64,000 bases of DNA, from assembly GCF_905163445.1 (NCBI RefSeq), contig NC_053199.1, forward strand, positions 10,000,001 to 10,064,000. Reading direction: 5' to 3'. Made by a program: the position numbers and the translations under genes. The notes under the pieces are model-generated. The model ran no database searches. It saw only the letters and a list, made by a program, of their open reading frames with translations, and was not told the origin of the DNA. Below, piece by piece: positions 14,401 through 29,400 of the stretch. This DNA comes from Pararge aegeria (Eukaryota; Arthropoda; Insecta; Lepidoptera; Nymphalidae). Every line of letters starts with the position of its first letter. Position 1 is the first letter of the stretch.

Positions 14401-17400
14401 AATAATCCGAATCTGCTTAGAGAATAGCACTGCTGCCGTCAAAAGAATAAAGTAGCGAAGGAAGCCATAACTTTTTACTGCCGGCTTTTCATTATTTCAC
14501 ACCCACTTACCAAAATTTATACCTAAATGTAATACATTTACAAATTCTTGATTTTATTTGGTTCTTTTTTCAAAACCCGACGCAAAAACGATGGGGGGAA
14601 TGAATGAATATACTTTTATTGCACTCCACAAAAAAGAGAAGTTTAACAAAACAACGTATACAATTTGGCGGCATTATCGCTTCATAGCGATTTCTCGGTC
14701 TGTGGCATCGTATTGATTTTGATTGATTTTTTTTTGTTTGTAAGGTGAATTAGTCGGGAGTGGTCTTAGCTGTGTTTAAAGAAAATTGGTTCATAAAGGG
14801 CTATCAAATGAAACAGCTTTAATAATAGAAAAATGTACACTCAATTCAAAGGAGGGAGTTAATTGAAATTTTAACTGTAGCTCGTTACTCCGTTCGCATG
14901 CATTTTCTGATAAAGTTCCCGTACAAACTTCCATCTGTTATTCCACACAATAAACCCGACCCAACGTGTGAACAGAGTTTGACAGAACTTTTATAGGCAG
15001 ATAATGCGTGACGATGAAAAAACCTTTGCATGGCATCGCATTTTATAGAGTAAATAAAGTATAGAAAAAATAGTTCCATACTTATCTGCAATATGGCGAG
15101 GTTTTTTTTTCCTGGTCAGCTTCCATGGGATACTTTTTATTTATGAAATCCAAATCAAAATAGCGTAAAGTGGGGATAGAAGTTTTTGTCAAAGTGATAT
15201 GTTTTGACAGCCGACTGACGCAGTGGGCAGCGTCCCTGCTTTCTGACTCCAAGGCCGTGGGTTCGATTCCCACTTCTGGAAAATGTTTGTGTTATGAGCA
15301 TGAATGTTTTTCAGTGTCTGGGTGTTTATACGTATATTATAAGTATTTATGTGTATTATATTCATTAAAAAAAATATTCATCTTTGTATCCATAAAACAA
15401 GCTACGCTTAGTTTAGGGCTAGACGGCGATGTTTGTATTGTCGTAGTATATTTATTATTTATTTATCCAACTCAAAATAGTGTAAAGTGGGGATAGAAGT
15501 TTTTGTGAAAGTACTATGTTTTCGAAGTAAGAGTTATTGATATCTGAAAGACTGCGATCTAGCTCTAACTGTATCTGGGATATATTAGCCGGAAAACTTG
15601 ATTTTCTACAGAAATTATTGGATTAGTTTTTAACTAAAAATAATGGAACTATACGTACTATACGCACGACAGTGTACCACAGTGTGGTTAAGTTAGTGAG
15701 TTTTTTTATCGTTACAATTGACAGACCAAGCAGATGGTCCACCTGACGGTAAGTGGAACACCATCGCACAGAACTACACTTGGCAGGGCATGCAAGTAAA
15801 CCGTTCCTTTGAACCATTGTTACTATAACGAGTAAGTACCTACTTATAATATTTCTATTTTCCTAACCTATAGATAGATATTAAGATAACTCTGTTTGAC
15901 CTTGTTATCAGAACACGCTACTGTCATTGAAATGAGATCTTTGTGATAAGATAATACATAAATATTCTTATGCAATGTTCATGAGATACGACCTAGAACC
16001 TAGACACGAGCAGATTTGACCCTAAAGCTGAACGCATACTTGTACGCACTTTACTACCCATGCTATAAAACCTTGTCTAGATATGGTTTTATTAATTCCA
16101 CTACAAGATAGCCGTTGACTGCAATGTCAACTTTTTTTTTTTTTCCTCACAGGAGGGGAAATCCTCATGGACACCCGCAGCGCTAGGTAGTGCCGGACTT
16201 TTACCGGCTAAACCCCCCCCCCCCCCCCCCCTGTCACCTCGTTGACCGTGTACCCGCCTTTCGGCCTAAAACACGACGATATTGAAAAAAAAAAATGTCA
16301 CATGAAAAGTGACGATGCAGTCTAAGATGGTAGTGGGTAGTTATATTCATCATCATCATCTTCATCATAGACAACAACCCATTACCGACCCACTACAGGT
16401 CACGGCTCTTCTCTCAGAATGAGAAGGGTTTAGCCTTTGGGCTGTACGCTACCAAACTGGCCAAGGGCAAATCAGTGGACTTGACACGCCTTGCCGTTGA
16501 GAGCATATTTTTTTTTTATTTAGTTTAGGTTTTGAAGTTATACTTCTTTTGGCGCGACACCAGAATTCTACATCGTAAAGTTAGTTCTAGGTGTCATGAA
16601 AATCGATAACTATGTTCAAGTTGTATATTCTAGTATTTTTATATTTAGAACACGTGTTTCGTAACAGCACAAACAGAGTGAAGAAATAAATATTATTACG
16701 TTAATAAAACCTTTTTTTATTAATTATTCTGTTATATAATAGTGGGTCATTACCTAATATTTTTTTATTATTATTATTAATATGAGATCTCTCAGCAGTG
16801 GCGTGCATAGAGGGTATGCACAGGGTAGCAGATGATATGAAATGAATAAAATCTTCAGTACGAGTTATAAAAATCTTAAGGATAGGCATTGTAAGAGTTA
16901 TAAAAAGCCTAGCCTTAAGTATTTATAACTCGTACTGGAGATTTTCTTCATTTTATATAAATAAATAAATAAATAAATATACTACGACAATACACACATC
17001 GCCATCTAGCGCCAAAGTAAGCGTAGCTTGTGTTATGGGTACTGAGATAGCTGATGAATATTTTTTTATGAATATAATACACATAAATACTTATAATACA
17101 CAGATAAACACCCAGACACTGAAAAACATTCATGTTCATCACACAAACACTCTCCAGTTGTGGGAATCGAACCCACGGCCTTGGACTCAGAAAGCAGGGT
17201 CGCTGCCCACTGCGCCACTCGGCCGTCAAATATATCATCTGCATACCCTGTGCATACCCTCTATGCACACCACTGCCTCTCAGGCATACAGGTTTCCTCA
17301 CGATGTTTTCCTTCACTGTTAAAGCAAGTGTTGTTTAAATTACTTATTGTCGAGGATTGAACTCGGATCGAAGCCGAAGCCTTACCCACTAGGCTATTAC

Positions 17401-20400
17401 CGCTTATACCAATATTAAAATTGATTCGACGTGGCATCATTGCAAGACTCTTAATCGCTTTACGGAACATCTTTGTCGGTAGGGTGATAACGATAGAGAA
17501 AATTAAAAAATTATCTGTTTTATCCAAATTGCTCTGCAAAGGACAGAACTCGGGACCTCCCAGCGAAACCACTGCAAGTGTGCCAGGTAGGTCGTCAAAT
17601 ATAATATGTATCATTTACCAGTGGCGTGCACAGAGGGTATGCACAGGGTATGCAGATGATATAAAATTGAGAAAATTTCCAGTACGAGTTTATTTACTAT
17701 TCGTTCTGGAGATTTTCTTCATTTTAAATCGTCTGCATACCCTGTGCATACCGTCGATGCACGCCACTGTCATTTACCCGATCCGATCACCTACCCGTAT
17801 CGCCAGTGCGTATCATTATCGTTTATGTGTTATGATACGCAGTAATGATACGTAGTCTCGATATAGCGTTCTGACACTTCCTTTAACTGAGACAAATGGC
17901 TAAACGCTCTTCAGAGGCACGGGAGGGAGACCGCCATATTTTAAACTCCGAGCTGCTACTGAGAATTATCAATATACGAAATATTTCCTTTAAAAAATTG
18001 GCTTCACCCGGGAATCGACACACACACATATTTAATATCACCCCGTATTTTATATATTTATTTTAGCATTTTAGCATCGTTTTATTTACATGAAAACGAA
18101 ACAGATTTTACTCCAAAACGGATGATCAGCCAAAATAATTATTAGTTGACAGGAGTTCAAATAACAGAACCTAAAATTGAAAGTTGTACCTTTTCCTTAT
18201 TTGCACCAGTTAGGAATACAATTTTGGAAAAAATAAGTCTTAGTGCGTCCCTATACTCTTTACGGAATACGTTGTCTACATATCAATTCTCCGGATTTGG
18301 AGGTCGCAATACTCTTTCGTGGGTACAGGTCCTTACCTTTGCCAATATTTAACATTCAAGTTAGCTGTCTCATACGAAAATCGTGCACAACGTGATCAAT
18401 TCTGAGATTTAATTCGTGAAATTCATAGCAGAGACGCTCCATGGCTGTTAATAACGATACAGCTGGGTCGATGATCTTATTGGTGATGATGATGAAGACG
18501 CCCATAAGTAATATCTATATGAATGCTATTACCTCGTCAGATGAGGCAATAAAATGCCATCAGGGAGAGTAATTTGTTCATTATTTGTTTCCGTGAAGTT
18601 CTAAAATGTCTCACATATTTCATCAAGATTGCTACCCTGCCCTGTTTTCCCATTAAAAAGACATAGCCCCTATCAAACTTTTCTCATTTTCATTACATTC
18701 TGACATTGAAAACAATGATGTAAAAACGCTATTTCGGTCGGAGCTCGCCTCGCGCAACAAGGTCGTTTAACTTAAGTGCGAAACCATTCGTAGTTTCAAC
18801 ATGAATAATAACCCTATATTTCATCCCATTGGCCCAACAGTTCTATCACTAATAACAATAAATCGTTTAAAACGTTTGCTCCTGAAAGAATAATTCAAGG
18901 CAAAATTACGTGACTGGTTGGTTGATAAATGCTATTACTCGGTAAAAGAGTTCTTGGATAATAAAATATAATTATTAGTTTAGATATTTTTTACTTGACA
19001 TTCCATGTTTATTGTTCCATACAGTAAAATTAATGAAATTTTATTATATTCAGCCGATTATTTTGATTTTATTTATTTTGATGTTTTATTAATTATTACA
19101 TAAATAAATTTGTTTAAATTAAGATTTGCATGTCATATATTACGACTAAACATGTATACCTACAATGTTTTATGCAAATAAAAGGATTTGATTTGATTTG
19201 ATTTGAATAGTTCACATACCTTGAGAGTTTCCTGTGTCAGTGTGTTATGTACCAACTCCAGAATAAAAATATATTTTATGTGTATTATAATTAATGATTA
19301 TAAATATATCTAATAAAGCAAAGTATTTAATTTCTTAGATTTAAGATATGTATCAGTCAAATCAGATTTTTTCAATGTTATATTTTTATAGTATTACAAT
19401 TTTTTATCTCGAGAATATAAAGCTTTGGTTTACATTAACTGAAGAAGTGTAGTAAAAATTGTATAAGTAAATAGTTACATTTGGTTCAGACATAAATGAA
19501 TTGAATATACAAGCAACAAAAGATGTGTACCTAATTCACCTATCTAACCAGACAAAAATAAATTAATTATTATAATTCAAATAACAAGATTAAGAGTTAT
19601 AAACAGCTAACCTACATGAATCACATATTAATTTGTTCACAATAACAAACTCAAATAATTTTCATAAATTCCGTAACTGGCATAAATTTATTTAAGAAAA
19701 TTGGACGTCATCCGTAACGTACATTATGAGATAAAAAAATTAAAAATAGCGTTCCCAAAAAAGTACTACCAACTTATGCTTTTATTGGTTTATTTGAGAA
19801 TGGTGTCAGGAAAAAATGCATTAAGCGATTAATGAGTAGTTTCCTCGTGTGAACATTCACTGAGTTGATTGACCGCTGATACTCACGATTGCCAGCGTGA
19901 CAGAAATCGGACGTGTGTTATTTCTAAGTTTATTGGAACCCTTGCTCACGTACAAAAAAATTTGATATTACTTCCCCAAATCAATATTATTGTGCATAAC
20001 AAAATAATAAACCCGGTTTAGCCTAAATAAACGAATGAAAATAGTTTTCCGAATTGTAGCCTTAGGGCTTCGACATTATCAACCAACTGCTGTGAAAGCG
20101 CCTGCTCTCTGATAGCAGAGATGCAGCGGCGTGCACTTCATACATGCACAAAAGCCATGCCTTAAATTTATATATATATATATATATAATTTTTACTATA
20201 CTTGGCTCCTATAGGTATATGAGGAGGAATTTTGTCTTTTTATGCATTTTCCCTGCGGTATGCATACCCTGTTAAGAAACCCAGTGCAGAGATGCAATGT
20301 CTCAAATCCTCCAAGATTCTTCAATGCTGGCTTAGCAACGACTTCGTATATAATATAGCCTTAATCAGCCTTAATAAATGCTATATCTTCATGCAAGAGG

Positions 20401-23400
20401 TATCTTCTTGACGAATTAGTCCCTCAACAAGACTTCAGGGTATTGCTAATGGACCCGTATTATATATTCCTACATATTTATACATATTCGATGTAATTCA
20501 AATATCATTTAAATTATTTCGTGAAAACTATTTAATAAATTTAAAAAAAAAATTTGTTATTAGAACATTCGTAATTATTATGTTAACCCTTCATACATAC
20601 CTACCTATAACTAGTTTCAAAAGTTTAAAGGTTTGGGTCTCCCGCAATCTAAATGAATTTCTTAGAAGCTGATCAAAATGTACTAGGTTGAAATAAACAT
20701 TTTGATACAATGCATAGGTACTAAACCGTTGCATGTTCTGATAAAATACAATGTGCACGCAAACAAATCTTGAAGTAATTTAGCAAAAGGTCGTACCTTT
20801 CAAAGGTAAGAACGGGGTTTGCGATGGAAATGAACAAAAATTTTTAAACATTAGTATCTATTCGGTCAAAACTTATATAATAAGAAGTAGGACTTAAGTA
20901 AGGTCTGGTGACAACTCGGTTATTCATTAAACTAAAGTGAATAATGTAAGATTAGTACGAGTATATGCGCACCGCGTTTATTCTCTGCACAGACGAAGAC
21001 GTCAGTTTATAAATGCCTGTTATGTTTATGATGTCGCACGCCGCCTTGCCAGTGTGCCTACTATGGGATTTTATCATTTACGTCTACCTATACGATCGCG
21101 TAAAAGTTAACTACGATTTGTATGAATTCTAAAGAGCGTCTTCTAAGTAGGTACATTACTGGGAAACGGTATTGTCACTAGACCGCGCTATTTCGATTCC
21201 ATATAAATTGTAGTTACATTTCAAACCATCGATCAGGTAGAATATCTCAAACTAGGCACTATGTAGAAGCAAATAAATCAGATTCGTTCCCATCATCTTA
21301 TCAACCGACGGAAGTTCACAATGCTGGACATATAGTCGTCTATCTACCAAGTGGGAGGACGACCAACGCGTATGTTTGGGACCCCAACTGCCATCGATCT
21401 ATATATAAGGATATATAGATAAGGGGATCATCTCCAGCCTTTGCCATTTTTAACTTTGCAACTCGCTGAGTCATATCTGTAACACTGGTTTTTCTACGGA
21501 TCTCCTGGACCTCTTATTATTTATTTGATCACGTAGAGATACTCCGTACCTAACCTTCTCCTTCGCCAGCTGCGAGTCTCTAATCTTTCTTTTTTATAAT
21601 ACATCGATACGTAGTTGATAGCCCGCATGATAAAGCCAATGGTATTTACTGTACTCGCTAAACTTACTACCTCTCCACGCAAAAATAAATGATCAACTCG
21701 CATTTTATCGTCCAATATTGTATTATTACCAATTCAATACAATATTTTCTAATGACTTGATAAGAAATATTTTAAGAATTCGCTAAATAGAATTAAAACT
21801 CTTATGTTTTTTTTTTATTCCTCTACAAGTTAGCCCAGCTCACCTCTTTAAATCTTACATGATTATGTAGTCACAGATGGTACCTGATGTAGTTTCTACG
21901 TGACATCGTACCGGAACGCTAATTCGATTAGCGGCACGCCTTTGCACGGTAGGTCGGTAACAGACACTAAAAATAGTCATGTTCATCACACAAACATTTT
22001 CCAGTTGTGAGAATTGAACCCGAAACGAACTGCCTATTGCCCCGGCCGTCAAATTTATGAGAAATGTCAAACTAAATGGACTTAGAGTGGACGCCGGCAG
22101 CACGAAATTACTATTTAGTGTGATCTTAGCTTTACATCAATTACCTTGTTAGGTATAGAGTAGGTTGGTAACAATACCAATTATTGGCTATTTACGGTTA
22201 AAATAGCTTTAGTTTTTGTCTCATTTATAGAAAGCAAAGTATACCTGAGTACCTAATATTTTATACATATTATGATAGAAAAAAACAATCAAGGTGCATG
22301 AGTGCCAGGCCAGGCCACGGTTGTACTCTCTAAGCTGCTCTCACTACATCAATCACGACTGATGGTAGGCGATGATGCAGCCTAAAGTGGAGCGCGCTTG
22401 CCTAGAAGATGCCTATTCACTCTTGATTTGCAGGTACTCATATTGTAGGTACTGGGGAAAATGGTAGCTGGAAGAGCATTCAAGCTTCCATTTTCCTTGC
22501 GGTGCGAATCAGAAACGAAGATGCAAAGCGCTCCGTACGCGTGCGTTGTATATCACGTAGGGATGCAGATCCTTACGGTGCCTTGAGGTTCGCGATGGTA
22601 ATATATCAAACAGTTCTTAGGCACACTCTCCAAAATATATCCTATAGAATACCGAAAGACAGTCAACCTTGCGACGATGCTCTAAACTCTGAAGTTAGAT
22701 TTAGATACTATATTCATCAAAACCTAGGGACCACGGGGTCCGGTATTTCGATACCTGTATTTCCCAGGCGGACTGGAACGTCGCAATGGTACTTGGCGAC
22801 AGAAATAAGTACCTCCTAAAAGGAATAAGGAAATTAGCCGACTTCTTAGCCGTACTCTAGACTACGGAGAACTCGTTAAGCTATCAGTCCAAGTTATTAT
22901 CACTAATATTTTTATTTTACTGGCGATTGGCGCAGCGGGCCGAGACCCTTCTTTCTGAGTCCAAGGCTGTGGTTTCGATTCTCACTACTGGAAAATGGTT
23001 GTGTTATGAAAATGAATTTTTTTCATTGCCTGGGTGTTTCCTTGTATATTATAAGTATTTATGTATATTAACACAAGCTACGTTTACTTTGGGATTGGAT
23101 GGCGATGTTTGTATTGTCATAGTATATTTATTTAGTAATATCTTGTGACACAGTAATAAAAATCGCAAAAACCCTACAACCGTGGGCAGCGTGGTGGGTC
23201 TCGTGAGAGAGAAGAGGCCTGTGCCCAACAGTTGGTCGGTAATGCGCTGATGATAAAGAAAATGAAAAAAAAAATACAAAATCTGCGTGGAAAATACTAT
23301 GAAGCAAAGTTATAAATTTAAAATATTCAAAGTCTATGAAATCATATAGATGATATAGCCGTTCAGTAGCAAATACAGTTAAGAAAATTGAAGAAAAGTG

Positions 23401-26400
23401 CGCTGAGTTTTTCGTACTTACCAGTTCCCGAGTCTTGTGATTCCTGAAACAAGGAAAAAAGCAAATTAAAATCTCATTTTATTTCCAAGCTTAAATTAGT
23501 TTTCTCTTCGAATGCAGTAGCCGGCAATTCATAATTACAAAATGAAAGATGCAATGAAACACAAAATTTTATTTCTGAACGCTATTTGAAAAAGCTGCTG
23601 AAATAGATAATATTATTATAGTAAAACGGGCATTGATTGTCAACCTAGAAGACACTGATAAAATACAATAGAGTAAGTAGATTTACCCCGCGTAATTAAA
23701 GAAGACGGGCATCACCAGAGATGGAAATATGCACGACACTATGCAATCTATTCTTTTATGGCGTAGATTATACCTACATGGGAATAAATGCAATTTCATG
23801 AAGCTAGATCCAAGTGCGTATCATTTGTCAAATCCGATCACGGTAACCGTATCAACGTTTCATTTTTCAGACCGCGTGTTATCACGTATAATCCAAATAC
23901 AACGGATGATTCAGGCCAACCAACGCGTATCATCAAATCATGATTATGATATTTGGCAAATCATACACATTTAGACCTTTATTTATTTGGTGTTTAAAAT
24001 ATTTTTGTTTTTCCATACCAACGAATTTAAAACATTCTAAGTATTTACATTTGACAACCCTATTAAAGATAAAAGACCGGCACACGCATAGTATCTACGC
24101 TACTCTACGCGTACCTAATAAAGAGACAGGAGTCAAATGATTTAAATTTTGCATGTTCAGTATAAACTATGGCAGTGGTTTACTCAAAAACTATTAGGTT
24201 TTCGGTTTCACAGATAAGTCTCAGAAACAGAACATAATGCACCTCTACAGCCTGTGAAGTATTATTTCCGTTTTCATTTACAAGTCGTTGCATAAATATA
24301 CAAAGATCATTCTTAAATGGATTACGGATTGTATCCTCTTCAGGATTACGCATGAGCTATAAATAGAAAATGCTTAAATAGAATCCCCACTGAATAGTGG
24401 TTTGGAGATAATTACAGCTTGTCAATGGGATTAGGGTAAATTGATGTCTACGGTCTACCGATCTATTGGCTTAAATAAGGCCGCCGCGAACTCATTTTTT
24501 CATATCATTCATAATATAATAATAAAGCTCATTAATCAAGCTAATAAAGCGTTTGTTTTATGTTTCACGCATTATACCCTGGAAAAAAAAATATTTTCGA
24601 ATCCGACTACTTACTACATTGTAATCGGAAATATTTTAGTGCAGTTTTTTGTGAAAGCATAGGGTATCTTGAGCAGGCTTCAGGTTATTTAACATCACCT
24701 TCCTATTAATTCATTCTTCAAGAGTTAGAGATTAATTCAGCCCTTTGTGGAGAAGCGGAAGTGGGTTTGGGTGTGGCAGTAACAGTCTTGTATGAGATTT
24801 ACCGATTCCTAGTATTGTAACTAGATGGCACTCTTTCGATTACAAACAAATCATAGTTAAATTTAACGCGAGTGAATAAATAGACGTAGACACAAAATAT
24901 TAAACCAGGTAGTTACTCGGATGCGAAAGTGACGTAGTGAAACCTACCGTGGAAGCTGGCAGCGGTGTCGTGCCAACGCATGTATAGGAGCTAGTAGGCG
25001 CGGCGTCATGGCAGTAGGGAAGAGCGGCGTATTCGTGGGAATCGGCGTAGTGGGAACAATTCCATGCTATGACCCTTAGGAGTCCAACGCAATGGGCGAG
25101 CGATTCGACGCCGCGGATCGTAGATTAAGTTTGTATGGGATAAACTTACTTATCAGAAATTGTACCTGGACGAAGTCGCGGAAAGCTAATAATACTTAGG
25201 ACATTATATCTAGGTACACTTTCTACCATAGATACTAAGGTAATAAGGTTAGAAGTGCGGTTCGGTACTTTATATTTATCTCTCTAATAAATATTTAACC
25301 AAAAGTACCCAAGTTGTTATACGTTTCCTTCCAAGGTAGGAGCGCGCAGATCTGCTTTGCCTTTTTTTGCATCTACATATTACGTTCATGTTTATAAATA
25401 TGCAGTATGCATGTTTTCCCCATTGCGGGCAGAAAAAGGTCAACATCCTTTAAATAACCTCGTGCAAATATTTTTAGGGACAACTTTTGACTATTTAAGA
25501 TTATTTGGAAATTGAATGGTGTGCCGATGTGACAGTATTCAGGATAATAATACCTAAATGTATTATATAACCATAGCATTGGAATGGCAATAGATTTAGT
25601 TGTAGATCTAAAAAATTTATAGTATTCAGTATCGCTAAGTCTTATATATAGTCGTGATAATATAGTCCGAAATACACGTGCTCCGAATATCTTAGATTAT
25701 GAGCCTTCTATCTATGTAGTAAGGTCCACATTACAAGTACGACCAAGTGTTATGAAAACAACTAACAAGGTTTTAGATAATATTAAAACAATAATTAATA
25801 ATATACAAGTCTTTAAAAGCACGCACATATAATATGTTTTGAAGAACGGAATGAAGTCAAAATTAGTAGTTAGGGTTGTCATTATTTTTTTTTTACTTTA
25901 AGTTATTTGAAACTAATATCCTTAATAATATTATAAATGCGTAAGTGTGTTTGTTTGTTTGTTATTGCTTCTCTCCCTGACCAAGCAAACTTTTTTTTTA
26001 TTTGAAAGGACGGAAAGTAACATACTATGTGTAATAGTCTAAAACAGTTCCCACGGGATTTGTAAAAGACCGTATTAAACGCGGACGAAGACAGCAATAG
26101 CTTACTATTTCCATAAACCGAGTAAGAATTATAATTTTTAGAGTGGTGTGCCCTAAAATCCCCTTTCCAAATGACTACGTCTACATTAATCAATCGATTA
26201 ATCAATCGACTTCCATCGTCTTACCTATTATTCGGTATAAATAGAAAAGTTTATAATAGAATGCCCACTGAATAGAGGTTTGGGGATACCTACAGCTTGT
26301 CAGCGAGATTAGAGTGAATTGGTGTCTGCAATCTATCGTTCTATCGGCCTTTATAGGGGTGCCTTTTCAAAATCCTTTAACTATGACATTTTTGTACGTG

Positions 26401-29400
26401 CTCAGAGGCGCAGTGATGTGCGCTTTTTTTTGAGTGGGAAGTCGGGCGTTCGATTCCCAGCGGGGGCAACTAGGAAAGTATATTTTACGAATTTTCTCTA
26501 ACCTGCCAACTTGGGTCTTGGCTAGTTAGTACCACTCTATCTGCAAAAACTTGCTAAGTGAGAACATGTATTCGTAATCGTTAATACATAAACTTGATGT
26601 CTAACTAACTAAGGCTGACGGTATAAAACGTATATTCAAAGTAATTTGGGAAGGGTCTAAAAGTATAAAAGTATCACGAATTCACGACTTAAATATTATA
26701 TTAAGTACTTAAAATTATTATTGTTAATTAACATTCTTAAAAAATATTGCCAACCCTAATTAATTGTAATGACTTTTATTGAGACATCACAATTAAACAG
26801 TGGTCTCCTCTTATTTTTCCTAATAATGTTGCCTGGCAGAGATCGCTATTAAGCGATATGGCACACTGTTTTATACGCAGTAGGAAATGAAGCTAACCAG
26901 GTATTATGTAGTAATATTGACTGGTATTGCCTGAGAATATAAAATCTTTACAGCATTTAAATATTAAATACAAGATGTTAACCGCGCCTTTATAAGCGTT
27001 TATTTTGGTTTTTCTCGAATCCTTTGGGAACTGCACATTTACCCGGGATAAAAAGCAGCCTTTTTGTTAATCCAGAGTATAATCTATCTCCATTCTAAAA
27101 TTCATTCAAATTGGTTCAGTACGTTTTGCGTGAAAGAGCAATACACATCCATCTATCCATCCTTACAAGCTTTCGCATTTAGAATATTAGTAGGATGGAA
27201 TGTCCCTAAGAATCAGTAACTTAATTTATTATCGACACCCCTGCCACCCTTAACAGATTGCCACCCCATATGCCTTTAGTCACTTAGGTAAAAACGTCTC
27301 TGATATAAGTACCTACGTCTCCTTTTAGTAGATTTTAAATCAACATTAATGAGGCTATTCTTTGAAACAGTTATTTTTCCGTATGCGTTAGTGTGTGAAA
27401 AACACTATAGTAGCAGGGCCGTACTTTATTTCTGGCGTTTGTACAGTCGGCGTATCTAGCGTTACCATGGACACTGCCCGACTTTGTGGTAAGCTTCTTG
27501 GTTTAGCTCTGTAAATTTTAAATTTCGTACCGTGTTTTATTTTTAAATTTATTTTTATTTATTACTAGTGTACCCAGCCCGCTTCGCCTTCGCTTTAAAC
27601 AATAAACTTACATCATTAAATTTATAATTTAAGTCTCATAATATATTAAATCATTTATTTCTCTCCGTATTCATTCTCTTCTATTCTTCTCAAACGGGTG
27701 AAGATCATTATCTACACCCATGTACACCCAACAATAGAATATCATCATAGTAAATAAAAGCTATATTTGACAGTTCCAAAATAGGAGTGCTCCGATCGTT
27801 ACCAAACTTTACAGGATTACTCGCCAAGTCAATCCGGAGATTCCCTGAAAGTTTCATTGAAATCGGTCCAGCCGTTTCGGAGCCTATACGGAACATACCC
27901 ACACACTTTCTCTTTTATATATATAGACTAGCTGTTGCCCGTGACTTCGTCTGTGTTTGATTTTGTTTTTTGATGTGGCATTCAATTTAGTTGAAGTTCT
28001 AAAAAAATTAAAGTATTCAGTATCGCTAAGCCTTAAATGAGGGGTTTGCTGCTGTCCGCTGAGGAATTGTGTCCTCTATCTCCAACCACATTCATCGGAA
28101 CAAAACCTCTACAGTACAAAAATAATTATTTAAATCGGTTATATTTTATGGTTATAACCGAATTTATGGTTATTGGTCGGAGTTATGGTGTAAAATCATC
28201 AAACACTTTATCCCCTCTCCCAAAAGAACCGAGCTTAATGTCGGGATAAAAAGTATTCTATATTACTTCTAACACTTCCAAAAATATGTGTACAAAGTTT
28301 CATTAGGATCGGTTAAGCAGTTTTTGCGTGAAAGCGTAACAAACAAACTTACATTGACATTTATAATATTAGTAGGGATAGACTTAAGGTTTTGTATGGA
28401 TGAAGCAGTCGCAAACACGTCTGTGAGCACACAGGGTCCCCCTGAAAACCAGCGACGCAGCTCGCTGCGGCTTCGTGCTGAGGCGCAAACCTATTTGTCC
28501 ACATGCTTTTTGTTAGATATATTTTTGTATACAATTGTAAGCGATTTTGTGGGCAAATATAAAATTTCATTTCAATTCCATTTACATTATCATCTTATCA
28601 TCTTCCTATTAATGTCCCACTTCTAGGCACAAGCGATCTCTCTTGTATAAGAGAGATAATTAGAGTATTGAACCGCCAAGCTGTTCCGATGCAGATTGGC
28701 AGGTTTGAACTCTTTTTATCACGTAATTTCATACTAATAATTGATAGACTAAGCAGACTTTCCACCTGAAAGTAAGAAGAAGCCCATTGTCTATAAACAG
28801 ATCAGCTCTTTGAAGGGCATACCTACAAGGCATACGTCCTACAAAGTGCCACCAACCTGTCCTCCAACCTGAGGCGTAGGTGTTAAGCCTCATCAAATCA
28901 ACCGATAGACGTCCACTGCTGGACATAGGTCTTTTGAAAGGAGTTCCAAATTCCACGGTTGCCGGTTGTGCCGCATGAATCCAGCGGCTACCTGCGACGC
29001 GCCTAATGTCGTCCGCCCACCTAGTCGGGGGTCAACCAACGCTGCGATTACCAGTACGGGGCTGCCATTCCAGCACCTTGGGACCTAACGGCCATCCCGC
29101 CGCCGAACTTGCCACTTCAGCTTCGCGACTCGATGAGCTATGTCGGTGACTCTGGTTCTTCTACGGATCTCCACATTTCTGATTTTATCACGTAGAGATA
29201 CTCCGAGCATAGCTCTCTCCATCGCCCGCTGAGTGACTCTGAGCCTTCTTATTAGCCTAGTATGCCTGTAACAGCAATGGCGGTAGTAGGTACCTACATC
29301 CCCGGACGAGTCTACTCAGACGAGTTCTGTCATAAAAAGATCTCCTACGGCTAACCTGTTAATGATCCTGGACGTTGTTATACGAAGTCAACCATGCCGT

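Noticed and set aside
12283..17360. tRNA genes at GGTTCGATTCC B-box matches
   Set aside because: Each match continues into a shared repeat body, so these are tRNA-derived SINE heads; cloverleaf arms are incomplete.
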